From Helianthus annuus (lineage: Eukaryota; Streptophyta; Magnoliopsida; Asterales; Asteraceae): 64,000 bases of DNA. Where the stretch lies: the NCBI RefSeq assembly GCF_002127325.2, contig NC_035447.2:28044778-28108777 (forward strand). The letters are read 5' to 3'. Both the position numbers and the translations under genes were made by a program. This document shows, piece after piece, positions 40,852-54,181 of this stretch; positions within the stretch are counted from its first letter, which is position 1, and every line of letters starts with the position of its first letter. A model generated the notes under the pieces. The model saw nothing but the letters and a program-made list of their open reading frames with translations. It made no database searches and had not been told where the DNA came from.

Positions 40852-41561
40852 CAGTATCCTCCGAGGAATGTCTTGGAGGCAAGGGAACAAGATGTGGACG
40901 AAATCCTCTTGGATCCTAGTGATCCTGAATCAAAAATCTATATCGGATCAGGGATCCTTGGCAAGATGAAAGAAGACATGATATCCTTCCTCAAAAGAAG
41001 AAAGTCTACCTTTGCATGGAAGCACGAAGATATGACAGGTATATCTAAGGATATCATAACTCATAAACTTGGCATTGACAGGTCTATCAAACCAATCCAT
41101 CAAAAAAGGAGGAAGTTTGCACCAGAAAGGAATGCCATTATCCAAGAAGAAGTAGAGAGACTACTTCGAGCAGGTATGATCAGAGAGGTAAAATATCCAA
41201 AATGGTTAGCCAATGTGGTCGTTGTCCAAAAGAAAAACGGAAAGTGGAGGGTATGTGTCGATTTCACTGATCTGAATAAGGCATGTCCCAAGGATCCTTT
41301 CCCATTACCCCACATTGACTCCATGGTGGATGCTACAGCGGGGCATGAACTGTTGACCTTTATGGATGCATCATCTGGATTCCAACAAATTCAGATGGAA
41401 CCATCTGACCAAGAGGATACAGCCTTTATGACCCCAACCGGTTTGTATTGTTATATTGCCATGCCTTTTGGATTAAGAAATGCAGGTGCAACATATCAAA
41501 GGCTGGTGAATATGATGTTCAAAGATCAAATTGGACAAACTATGGAAGTATACATAGATGA
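40846..41561 (+). pseudogene. pol: First part of Tat-C pol, cut inside the RT active site
   Basis: Runs from QLQYPPRNV through the RT fingers and palm to TMEVYIDD. The Tat-E insertion duplicated GATGA, which is part of the two catalytic Asp codons. The rest of RT is at 52298-52655. Confidence 0.93.
41557..41561 (+). repeat. Left TSD of Tat-E (GATGA)
   Basis: Recurs at 52293-52297. Confidence 0.95.
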
Positions 41562-42288
41562 TGTTAGGGCTGGATTTTTATTATACGTGATCCTTATACG
41601 TGCTCCTAACCAGTGATCCTTGTTTCTTTGGCAGACAGTGATCCTCAGCAGGACTTCAGGATCAGGATCATGGACCATCAAAGGATCCTCATACTAACAG
41701 TTACCTTCGTTTAAAACGATGTTATTTTGCAGGAACATCTAGCAGGATACGCTCTTAGCATCATAATCAAGGGACGCGTTTTCACAATTATAGCATGAGC
41801 TTAATCGAAGATAGACGTTGCAAAGGATATGGAAACTTAGCTTGATTTATGGGCGGCAATTTAGGCTAGATTGTCTTTTATTTCTAAAGGGGTAATGAGC
41901 TGATTATTAGTCTTTTTACCTAAAATAGGTCACCTACACTTGTATAAATACCACTCTTCCTCATTTGGAAGAACACACGACGACACACAACACAACTCTC
42001 ACACGCTTAGACACTCGAAACTATAGTGATCCTTGTACTCAGCTCATTATCATCCAAAGTTGTAACTATTTTTCTTATATTGAAGTTTGGTGATCGGTAG
42101 TTGCCATCACCCGAGGTTTTTTATGCCGGAGATCATACATTGATCAAGGGCTTTTTCCTCGTATAAATCATTGTGTCTTTGCATATTTCACATTGAAGTG
42201 ATCCTTTACTTTTTCTACAAACCAAGCATCATACCCCATTTACATAAAGTTTGGTTGCATTATCCTTGTGTGATTTTTGACCAAAACA
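41562..42288 (+). repeat. 5' LTR of Tat-E
   Basis: TGTT to AACA, with TATA-like TATAAATA at 41943-41950. It keeps the duplicated ACGTGATCCT / ACGTGCTCCT pair that the 3' LTR lost. Confidence 0.96.
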
Positions 42289-42291
42289 GTT

Positions 42292-42309
42292 TGGCGCCCA
42301 CCGTGGGGC
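42292..42309 (+). other. PBS of Tat-E
   Basis: TGGCGCCCACCGTGGGGC, consensus. Confidence 0.7.
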
Positions 42310-42365
42310 AATTGGTGCTTCATTCATAAGAAAATCTTTTGTTCGAAATCATTTCAAAGAATTAC

Positions 42366-44972
42366 ATGGCTTCATCATTGAAAAACATGTCCACGGCAAT
42401 GTCTGCAGTCACCTCGTTCTAGAACATTCTGCCTCCACCACCGGCAGGATCCCAGAAGAATGCTGAGAAGAGACAAACTCCTACTAATTCTAAAACTCCA
42501 TCTCCTTCTGCTATGAATTCTTATATTCCCAGTACTAGTGATGTATTTACTTTGATTTTGCAGATGAAGGATCGTATGCAGCGGCAGGATGAAACTAATG
42601 AAAGGATCCTCAGGGAAATTGGAGATCTCAAAAGACAAAAGAAAACGGCAGAGGATCATTCCCCACTGATGCCCAAATCCTTGAGCTTTGATACTCCAAT
42701 GACTACTTCTCAGCCATCAGGAATTCCAGACGTGCAAATTATGGGAGAATCAAGAGGATTGCACCTCGGATCGACAGCAATGACTCAGGCATCAGGCTCA
42801 CACTTTCAGCCGACAGGATCCTATCCCCAGCATACGGGATCCTTCACGAATTCGGGAGCCTATCCGGGAGCACAGCAGTTTCAAGGATCCTACTTTATTC
42901 CAGGATCATCCCAGGTTCAAGGATCCTCCTTCGTTCCAGGATCATCCCAGGTTCAAGGATCCTCCTTCGTTCCAGGATCATCCCAGATACCAGGATCCTT
43001 TCAAATACCAGGATCCTTCCAGATGCCAGGATCCTTCCAGATGCCAGGATCCTTAAAAAGTTTACAAACAGGAAGTCTAGATGTCCATCAAGGGGACTTC
43101 ATTCCAATGCAGACCATTGCTTCCACTGGTCCCTCCGTTATCCCCGAATCCTAGTAATATGGATTCACTAACTTGAACTCAATGGGAGGTAACACTTTAA
43201 ATAATCATCTTACTACTAACCATGGATTCATGCAGGATACAGGTATCAATCATGCTATGGCCAGGGAGTTACAGAAGCTAAAAGATATGATCTCAAGTGT
43301 TCTAGGGGTAGTCAAGCCTATCCCAGAGATTGCAGATGGAAGCCACAAGGTATCTCGCTTTGCACCACCAATTTGTGATGCAGAGGTACCCAAAAGGTTC
43401 CATATCCCTACTATGAAGCTGTATGATGGTACAACGGATCCAGAGGAGCACATAGCACAATACAGGGAGAGGATGGAGATCAATCCAATCCCAGAAAAGC
43501 TGAAGGAAGCATGCCTATGTAAAGGATTTGGATCCACTCTTACTGGATCAGCTCTTAAGTGGCTGCTAAGTCTTCCCCCCTACTCTATTACTTCATTTGC
43601 TAATTTAGTTAATTTATTCAATAACCAATTCTCTTGTAGTAGAAAATTTGAAAGATTAACCAGTGATTTATATAGGGTAACCCAAGGTCATAATGAATCA
43701 TTAAGGGATTACATAACTAAATTTAGTAAAGAATCCTTGGACATTCCCAACCTGGATATGGCTACGGCTGTTGAAGCCTTCAAAATGGGACTGCTTAAGG
43801 ATTCATTATTCTATGATGATCTTGTTATGACACCATGCAGGAATTTAGATGAAGTAAGAACTCGGGCACTCAGGTTCATCCGGCTGGAGGATGACAAGAG
43901 GATCCAGGAGAGACAAGTAGGATCCTCAAAACAGGAGAAGCAAGGATCCTCCTTCAAGAACAACAAATTCAAATCCTACCATAGAAATGAGAACCAGAAT
44001 GTGCACGCAGTTGACCAAGAAGAGGATGATGAGGATTATCCTCCAATCTCAGAATATTGTTTTTCCGTTGATAATCATGAACTAATCCTTGCAATGCAGA
44101 ATCTAGGTGAAAAAGCTAGGTGGCCCAGGAAGAATGATAAACCATCCGGGACTAAAGACAAATCAAAATGGTGTGCATACCATGAGGATTTCGGGCATCT
44201 AACTGAAGAATGCATAGCTTTAAGGAAAGAGATTGGATATCTGTTAAGCAAGGGGCACCTAAAAGAATTATTGGGAAGAAAAAAGCAAAGGACTCAGGAT
44301 CCTGAAAGGATCCCTGAGAAGGCTCCAGCACCTCCGGCAAATGCACAAGTGATCAACTTTATTTCCGGAGGATCAGACATCTGTGGTACATCCTTCTCGG
44401 CGGCCAAAAGGCATGCAAAGGAAGCAAAAATGGATAATGGAGAGAGACCTATTCGAACATCAAGTGTTTCAGAAGGAAAGACGATAACGTTTGACGAGGA
44501 TGATCGCATTAACATCCAGGATCCTCATCATGATAGTTTAGTTATTACTCTCTTTATCTCTAACCATTTTGTCCGCAGGATCCTTATCGACGGAGGAAGC
44601 TCAGTGAACATTATCCAGCTTGATGTTCTGAAGAAAATGGGTATCCCAGAATCAGACATCACACCAAGATCCTCCGTGCTTGTAGGATTCAGTGGAGAAA
44701 CGAAGAAAACTCTGGGGGACATCAAACTCCCAATCTACGTGGAAGGATTACATAATTATCAAAAATTTTGTGTTATTGACTGTTTATCTTGTTGCATTGT
44801 TATCCTTGGCAGGCCCTGGATACATGATATGAAAGCAGTCCCATCCACCTATCATCAATGTGTGAAACTCCCTAGCCCATGGGGGATAATCAAGATCGAC
44901 AGTGATCAGCAGGAAGCTAAGGATTGTTATACCTCATCCATGAAGCCAACCTCGAAGCCAAGGGAGCAATAG
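42366..44972 (+). pseudogene. gag-PR: gag-protease of Tat-E, three nonsense codons
   Basis: The frame from ATG 42366 to the leaky UAG at 44970-44972 is 868 codons long with no frameshift. Stops: TAG at codon 19 (42420-42422), and adjacent TAG and TAA at codons 263-264 (43152-43157), where other copies read CAG-CAA. The linker has several GSSQVQGSSFVPG and GSFQMP repeats. Gag core, zinc knuckle (CAYHEDFGHLTEEC) and protease DGGSS are otherwise intact. All three stops are explained by C-to-T change at CAG or CAA. Confidence 0.9.
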
Positions 44973-48269
<3,297 letters not shown>

Positions 48270-48687
48270 ACATGATCCTTCAAGCATGTGATCCTTATAT
48301 TGAAGTATCCTCGAAGGATCCCGGTGATGTCAGTGATCCTTACTCTGGTAATGTCCTTATCTTAAAACCATTACATTTCCTTACTTTTTATCAAAGGATA
48401 AGGATCCTGTATCCTTCATCCTCTTCTCACAAACCATTTGAGTTGTGATAGTTCAGGTATCTACAGCATATCGTCAAAGATCTTCAAAAGCAACGCAGAT
48501 CCTTGGGTCTAACCCCAGTTATCCTCGGGATTATCCCCAGTTTCCGCCAGCAGCGCACGATGATCCTGATATAGTTCACGTCTTTGGGACCAGTACCCAC
48601 TTCCGGGGCTGACAACCTCATCGTACTGGCTATACCCAGGATCCTACGTATAATGGTAGACGTACCATACATCCGTTCATAAGGTTT

Positions 48688-48730
48688 CTAACGTTTTCAC
48701 GTTAGCTAAGGTTTTGACATTTTCATGTCA
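48688..48730 (+). other. Two adjacent hairpins after pol, Tat-E
   Basis: Same two stems (CTAACG/CGTTAG and TGACAT/ATGTCA) and spacing as Tat-D. Confidence 0.65.
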
Positions 48731-48778
48731 CTAAGTTTGGATAGTCGCCAGTAAGGGCCATACTCCAGTTTACATACG

Positions 48779-48892
48779 ATCCTTTGGGCTTGTCCCCAGT
48801 TATCCTTTGGGCTTGTCCCTAGTGATCCTTTGGGATCATCCTCAGTGATCCTACGGGCTTGTCCCCAGTTATCCTTTGGGCTTGTCCCCAGT
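48779..48892 (+). repeat. 23-bp tandem repeats after Tat-E pol, about five units
   Basis: ATCCTTTGGGCTTGTCCCCAGTT units, with one variant, ATCCTTTGGGATCATCCTCAG. Confidence 0.86.
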
Positions 48893-49330
48893 TACTAACT
48901 TATCTTTTATATTGGCTTAGTCCCAAGTTATATTCCATTTTTCAGGTTCTCGAAGTTAAACATTTAAGGATCCTTAATCCTTATTATCCATTAAAGTTTT
49001 ACTTATGGTTATCCCGATTAAAGGTTAGGATCCTAACTTGGATCCTCAGGTATGATCCTTAACTATTTTCAATTTCATTATTCATTTGAATACCCTTTAG
49101 ACCTTGACAACTGAACCTATGATCCTTAAAATAAACTACCTTGAAAATTTTCGATTATAGGATATTTGATCCAGGATCATATCCTAAACTTCTTAAACAT
49201 AATTTGCTCAACTTTTCTTACTCAAACAAACATGTGCGCAAAACAATTGAAAATAAAAAGGATAATAACACGAGATAAGCGACAAAAGTTTAAGATTTTA
49301 TTTATTAACGAAAGGATTAACCCTTCAAAA

Positions 49331-49520
49331 GTTGTCAAAATTGCCAACCCACATTTCTACCAGCAAAACGTGGCCCGTCCACATGGGTTGGCAAAGGGTG
49401 TCCATTGTCTATGCGGTCTTAGCATGTGCAGGAAAATAAAAGCGGCAGGATCACAAAGGCTTCATCCCCCAAACAGAGGATCCCTCCACCTTTTGTAATC
49501 CTACCTATTGTCCAAAGGAT
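49331..49520 (-). other. Conserved block with 9-bp inverted repeat, Tat-E
   Basis: GCCAACCCA at 49343 pairs with TGGGTTGGC ending at 49392. Same block as in Tat-D. Confidence 0.6.
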
Positions 49521-49649
49521 CCAGGATCCTTAACCCTAAAAACTATTGTCCAAAGATTACAGACCATCAACCACAAAAACTACTACCAAAATTTAAAAAT
49601 TGGGCTCCGGCTATGTCTAGAAGTTTCCATCATTGCCCAATCTTGCAGC

Positions 49650-51346
49650 TCAAACCTTCGCTGCACCATCACCACCAGCTCCACTTGCTCCACCCTGATC
49701 CTTACCAGCATCTCCACCTTCAAGCATAGGGATATCCTCAGCATCATCATCATCCTCCAACTCTGCCAGCCTTGCTTTCCAACCTTCCACGTCCCATGTA
49801 CCTTTGTCAAAGGAAGGATCCTGAGCCTCTGCAGCCATTTGCAGCTGGATCTTATACATGGTTATCGCAGCAGAGACCTTAGCATCCTGGGTGATATCAT
49901 GCTTCTCGTAGTCAAACTTGATCAATGCTTTGACAGCTTCATCCCTGGTAGCCCGGAGCTCCTTCTCAAGATCGGCTATCTTGAGATCCTTCAGCACACC
50001 CATCTGTTGGAGGTCGGCAATTTGGCGATCCTGATCTTCAACGTGGTTAACATAAGTCTCTATTTCAGTAAGTTTCTGCAAAAACAACAAGATATGACGT
50101 CAGACACAGGTGATCCTCAAAAACCATCAGGATAACCAACAGGGGCAGTGATCCTAACCTCGTTGACAGAATCAAGAAACTGCTGACGAATCAGGGGAAA
50201 TCCTTGGAGATCCTCAGAAGTCTTCCTCTTCTTTCCCTTACCCCTAATGGGTAATTTAGGGGCTGAAGCAGAGGGACTAGCAGCAGGAGTCTTCTTCTTC
50301 GAAGACTTGACGTTGGCAAGATCATCAACCCCAAACAAGGAGGCAGACTTGGCGGACTTAACAGATTTCCCAGCACCTACACAATCAAAACAAGATAAGT
50401 CTCCTGACTAATTTAATACTTTTGCATAGAACTTACTTTTTGGTAAGGATACTTACTTGACATTGTGGCAGATGCGGAGGATACTTCTTGTGAATCTTGG
50501 ATGGTGACTTGAAAACTTCTGGTCTCAGGATCAAGCTTCTTGAAAGCTAAAACTCTCTCTCTTGCAGCAGGAGTTAACTTGAGATGAGTAACGGATATAG
50601 CTAAAAAAACACAAAAGACAAAAAAGACATTAGTGATCCTCATCATAAGAGACAAGTCTGATGGTGATCCTTCGAGGATCCTCTATCCTACCATGAGTAG
50701 CCCACTCCTTGGGCAGATCCTCCCCGTTAGGGATGGTATCTCTCCTAACAAAGAAGAATCGTCGCTTCCAGTTGGTATCATTTTTTGTGACCTTAAAAAC
50801 AGGGTGATCCTCTCCAGCTTTCCGTTTCAACAAGTATCGACAGGAACCAAATGTGGTAAGATCATATAACTCGGCCAGCTCCGGCATCCCTAAGTCAATC
50901 CCCTCCTGCTCGATGATCCTCTCAAGGGTACATAGAACCCTCCAGATCATCGGCATGGCCTGGATATAGGACATACCGGTCAGAGAAAAGAAGGACTGGG
51001 TGAAGGCTGGAAAAGGGTATGAATATCCTATGGTAAACGGAGTTGCAGGAAAGGCCACCCAGGCGTCGGAAACGAAATCACTCAGAGCGGTGGGAGTAAA
51101 AGACTTGAAGACGGTATCCGCCGGAAAACAGTGACGGATCCTATCAACATGAGCATCGGTAAAGCAACATCTCTCCGTAGGAGAGTCCTTAATGATCCCT
51201 TGGCTTTTCAGGGGACTGCTCTTCTCGTGATCCTTATGGGGAGAGTTTCGGAGCAACATCCTCACAGCAAAATAAAAACAAAAAGCAGAAAAAACAGAGC
51301 AAGAGAAGGAAGAAAGGAAAGAGAGAAGAAGAGAATACCTGCTCAA
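49650..51346 (-). CDS. Antisense four-exon gene of Tat-E, about 480 residues
   Basis: Exons on the - strand: 51346-50692, 50600-50457, 50376-50159 and 50075-49650. Donors GTAGGA, GTAAGT, GTTAGG; acceptors TTTAG, TGTAG, TGCAG. Exons 2 and 3 have exactly the same lengths as in Tat-D (144 and 218 nt) and the frame stays open, 1443 nt with stop. Exon 1 has the conserved TERCCFTDAHVDRIRHCFP and WKRRFFFVRRD segments. Exon 2 encodes HLKLTPAARERVLAFKKL. Exon 3 carries RGKGKKRK. Exon 4 is a coiled coil with an acidic, Gly-rich end. Alternative start MLLRNSPHKD at 51259. It faces the sense transcript, so its introns would not be removed from genomic RNA and survive transposition. Confidence 0.75.
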
Positions 51347-51414
51347 TCTTCGGTGGAGATTATAAAGGGAGTATATCCTGAATTTAAATGCAGAGTGATC
51401 CCAACCCTATCTCC

Positions 51415-51422
51415 TATTTATA
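51415..51422 (-). promoter_or_regulatory. TATA-like box for the Tat-E antisense gene
   Basis: TATAAATA on the - strand, about 70 bases before the first ATG. Confidence 0.6.
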
Positions 51423-51568
51423 ATCATGATTTGCAGGGATTGTCACATCTATGACGTAATGATCACAACGGCTAGTTCACTGATAACGACTAGTTATCCG
51501 AGTAGTCCGTTGAAGATAAGATCAGAGCAAAATATAACTCATTAATTTACAATAAACTCCTTATATTT

Positions 51569-51578
51569 TGGGGGCAAT
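51569..51578 (+). other. Polypurine tract of Tat-E
   Basis: TGGGGGCAAT directly before the 3' LTR. Confidence 0.7.
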
Positions 51579-52292
51579 TGTTAGGGCTGGATTTTTATTA
51601 TACGTGATCCTAACCAGTGATCCTTGTTTCTTTGGCAGACAGTGATCCTCAGCAGGACTTCAGGATCAGGATCATGGACCATCTAAGGATCCTCATACTA
51701 ACAGTTACCTTCGTTTAAAACGATGTTATTTTGCAGGAACATCTAGCAGGATACGCTCTTAGCATCATAATCAAGGGACGCGTTTTCACAATTATAGCAT
51801 GAGCTTAATCGAAGATAGACGTTGCAAAGGATATGGAAACTTAGCTTGATTTATGGGCGGCAATTTAGGCTAGATTGTCTTTTATTTCTAAAGGGGTAAT
51901 GAGCTGATTATTAGTCTTTTTACCTAAAATAGGTCACCTACACTTGTATAAATACCACTCTTCCTCATTTGGAAGAACACACGATGACACACAACACAAC
52001 TCTCACACGCTTAGACACTCGAAACTATAGTGATCCTTGTACTCAGCTCATTATCATCCAAAGTTGTAACTATTTTTCTTATATTGAAGTTTGGTGATCG
52101 GTAGTTGCCATCACCCGAGGTTTTTTATGCCGGAGATCATACATTGATCAAGGGCTTTTTCCTCGTATAAATCATTGTGTCTTTGCATATTTCACATTGA
52201 AGTGATCCTTTACTTTTTCTACAAACCAAGCATCATACCCCATTTACATAAAGTTTGGTTGCATTATCCTTGTGTGATTTTTGACCAAAACA
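51579..52292 (+). repeat. 3' LTR of Tat-E
   Basis: 714 bp, TGTT to AACA. It lacks 13 bp near 51605 compared with the 5' LTR, between direct repeats. TATA-like word at 51947-51954. Confidence 0.96.
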
Positions 52293-52297
52293 GATGA
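52293..52297 (+). repeat. Right TSD of Tat-E (GATGA)
   Basis: Matches 41557-41561. Tat-C RT resumes at once with TATGGTAGTC. Confidence 0.95.
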
Positions 52298-52655
52298 TAT
52301 GGTAGTCAAATCAAAGAAAGCTGAGGATCACCTAAGGGATTTGGAAGAAGCGTTTGATATCCTTGATAATTATAACATGAAGCTTAATCCTTCAAAATGC
52401 CACTTTGGTGTTAAGGCAGGTAAATTCCTAGGATATATGGTAACTCAGAGGGGCATTGAAGCAAGTCTGGAGCAAATTAAAGCATTGGTGAATATCAAAT
52501 CCCCTGCCAATGCTAAGGATGTGCAAAGGCTAACAGGCAGGATAGCAGCTCTGAACAGGTTCATATCAAAATCCTCAGAAAAATGTAAAGAATTTTACGA
52601 TATCCTAAGGAAAAACAAGAAGTTTGAATGGACTGAGAAACATGAGAATGCTTTA
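52298..52655 (+). pseudogene. pol: Tat-C, piece 3: RT after YIDD to the start of RNase H
   Basis: Encodes MVVKSKKAEDHLRDLEEAF onward to KKFEWTEKHENAL, with the frame intact. It is cut by the Tat-F LTR. The remaining RNase H and integrase should lie beyond the right edge. Confidence 0.92.
52651..52655 (+). repeat. Left target-site copy of Tat-F (CTTTA)
   Basis: Last five bases before the Tat-F LTR. The partner is expected outside the window. Confidence 0.5.
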
Positions 52656-53388
52656 TGTTAGGGCTGGATTTTTATTATTGATGATCCTTACACATGATCC
52701 TAACCAGTGATCCTTGTTTCTTTGGCAGACAGTGATCCTCAGCAGGACTTCAGGATCAGGATCATGGGACATTATGGTGATCCTCATACTAACGGCCACT
52801 TCCGCTTAATACAATATTGTTTTGCAGGAACATGTAGCAGGATACGCTCTAAGCATTATGATCCAGGGACGCGTCTTCACAATTATGGCAAGAGCTTAAT
52901 TGAAGATAGACGTTGCACAGGATATGGAAACTTGGCTTGATTTATGGGCGGCTATTTAGGCTAGATTGTATCTCATTTCTAAAGGGGTAATGAGCTGAAT
53001 ATTAGTTTAGCTACCTAAAATAGGTCACCTACACATGTATAAATACCACTCTTCCTCATTCGGAAGAACACACACGACATACAACGCAACTCTCACACAC
53101 TTAGACACCAAAAGCAATAGTGATCCTTGTACTCAGCTCATTATCATCCAAAGTTGTAATCATATTTTTGTTATATTGAAGTTGGTGATCGGTGGTTGCC
53201 ATCACCCGAGGTTTTTTATGCCGGAGATCATTCATTGATCAAGGGCTTTTTCCTCGTATAAATCATTGTGTCTTTGCATCTTTTATCACAGAAGTGATCC
53301 TTTACTTTCATAGTTAACCAAGCATCATACCCCGTTTACATAAAGTTTGGTTACATTATCCTTGTGTGATTTTTGACCAAAACAGTTT
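52656..53388 (+). mobile_element. Tat-F: 5' LTR plus four bases, rest outside window
   Basis: LTR 52656-53384 (729 bp, TGTT to AACA), then GTTT, where a PBS should follow as GTTTGGCGCC. Instead the Tat-G LTR starts at 53389. TATA-like word at 53038-53045. The LTR differs from that of Tat-G at many positions, so the two are separate insertions. Confidence 0.88.
53384..53388 (+). repeat. Left target-site copy of Tat-G (AGTTT)
   Basis: The last LTR base of Tat-F plus GTTT. The right copy is expected beyond the window, followed by GGCGCCC of the Tat-F PBS. Confidence 0.6.
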
Positions 53389-54104
53389 TGTTAGGGCTGG
53401 ATTTTTATAGGTGATCCTTACACATGATCCTAACCAGTGATCCTCGTTTCTTTGGCAGACAGTGATCCTCAGCAGAACTTCGGGATCAGGATCATGGGAC
53501 ATTATGGTGATCCTCATACTAACGGCCACTTCCGCTTAATACAATATTGTTTTGCAGGAACATCTAGCAGGATATACTCTAAAGACCATGATCCAGGGAC
53601 GCGTCTTCACAAATATGGCAAGAGCTAAATCAGAGATAGACGTTGCACAGGATATGGAAACATGGCTTGATTCATGGGCAGCAATTTAGGCTAGATTGTC
53701 TTTATTTCTAAAGGGGTAATGAGCTGATAATTAGTCATTTTACCTAAAATAGGTCACCTACACATGTATAAATACCACTCTTCTTCATTCGGAAGAACAC
53801 ACACGACATACGACACAACTCTCAAACACTTAGACACTCAGTGATCCTTGTACTCAGCTCATTACTATCCGAAGTTGTAACCACATTTTTATTATATTGA
53901 AGTTGGTGATCGGTAGTTGCCATCACCCGAGGTTTTTTATGCCGGAGATCATATATTGATCAAGGGCTTTTTCCTCGTATAAATCATCGTGTCTTTGCAT
54001 CTTTATCACTGAAGTGATCCTTTACTTTCATAATTAACCAAGCATCATACCCCGTTTTCATAAAGTTTGGTTACATTATCCTTGTGTGATTTTTGACCAA
54101 AACA
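53389..54104 (+). repeat. 5' LTR of Tat-G
   Basis: 716 bp, TGTT to AACA. TATA-like TATAAATA at 53767-53774. Confidence 0.96.
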
Positions 54105-54107
54105 GTT

Positions 54108-54125
54108 TGGCGCCCACCGTGGGGC
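54108..54125 (+). other. PBS of Tat-G
   Basis: TGGCGCCCACCGTGGGGC, consensus. Confidence 0.7.
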
Positions 54126-54181
54126 AATTGGTGCTTCATTCATAAGAAAATCTTTTGTTCGAAATCATTTCAAAGAGTTAC

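Larger units (their letters stand above)
38145..41561 (+). mobile_element. Tat-C, piece 2: end of 5' LTR, PBS, gag-PR, first part of pol
   Basis: It resumes the LTR at GATCCTTAACTTTTCC, ends the LTR at 38233 and continues to the RT YIDD codons, where Tat-E entered. The reading order joins to piece 1 on the left and piece 3 on the right. Confidence 0.92.
48270..49649 (+). other. Tat-E region between pol and the antisense gene
   Basis: Non-coding on present evidence; same parts in the same order as Tat-D: twin hairpins (48688-48705 and 48715-48730), 23-bp repeats, AT-rich part, conserved inverted-repeat block. Confidence 0.7.

Noticed and set aside
53384..53392. Two-LTR circle junction of one element
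   Set aside because: The LTRs on the two sides differ at many positions, and GTTT equals the first bases of the normal LTR-PBS spacer, so a nested insertion explains it better.
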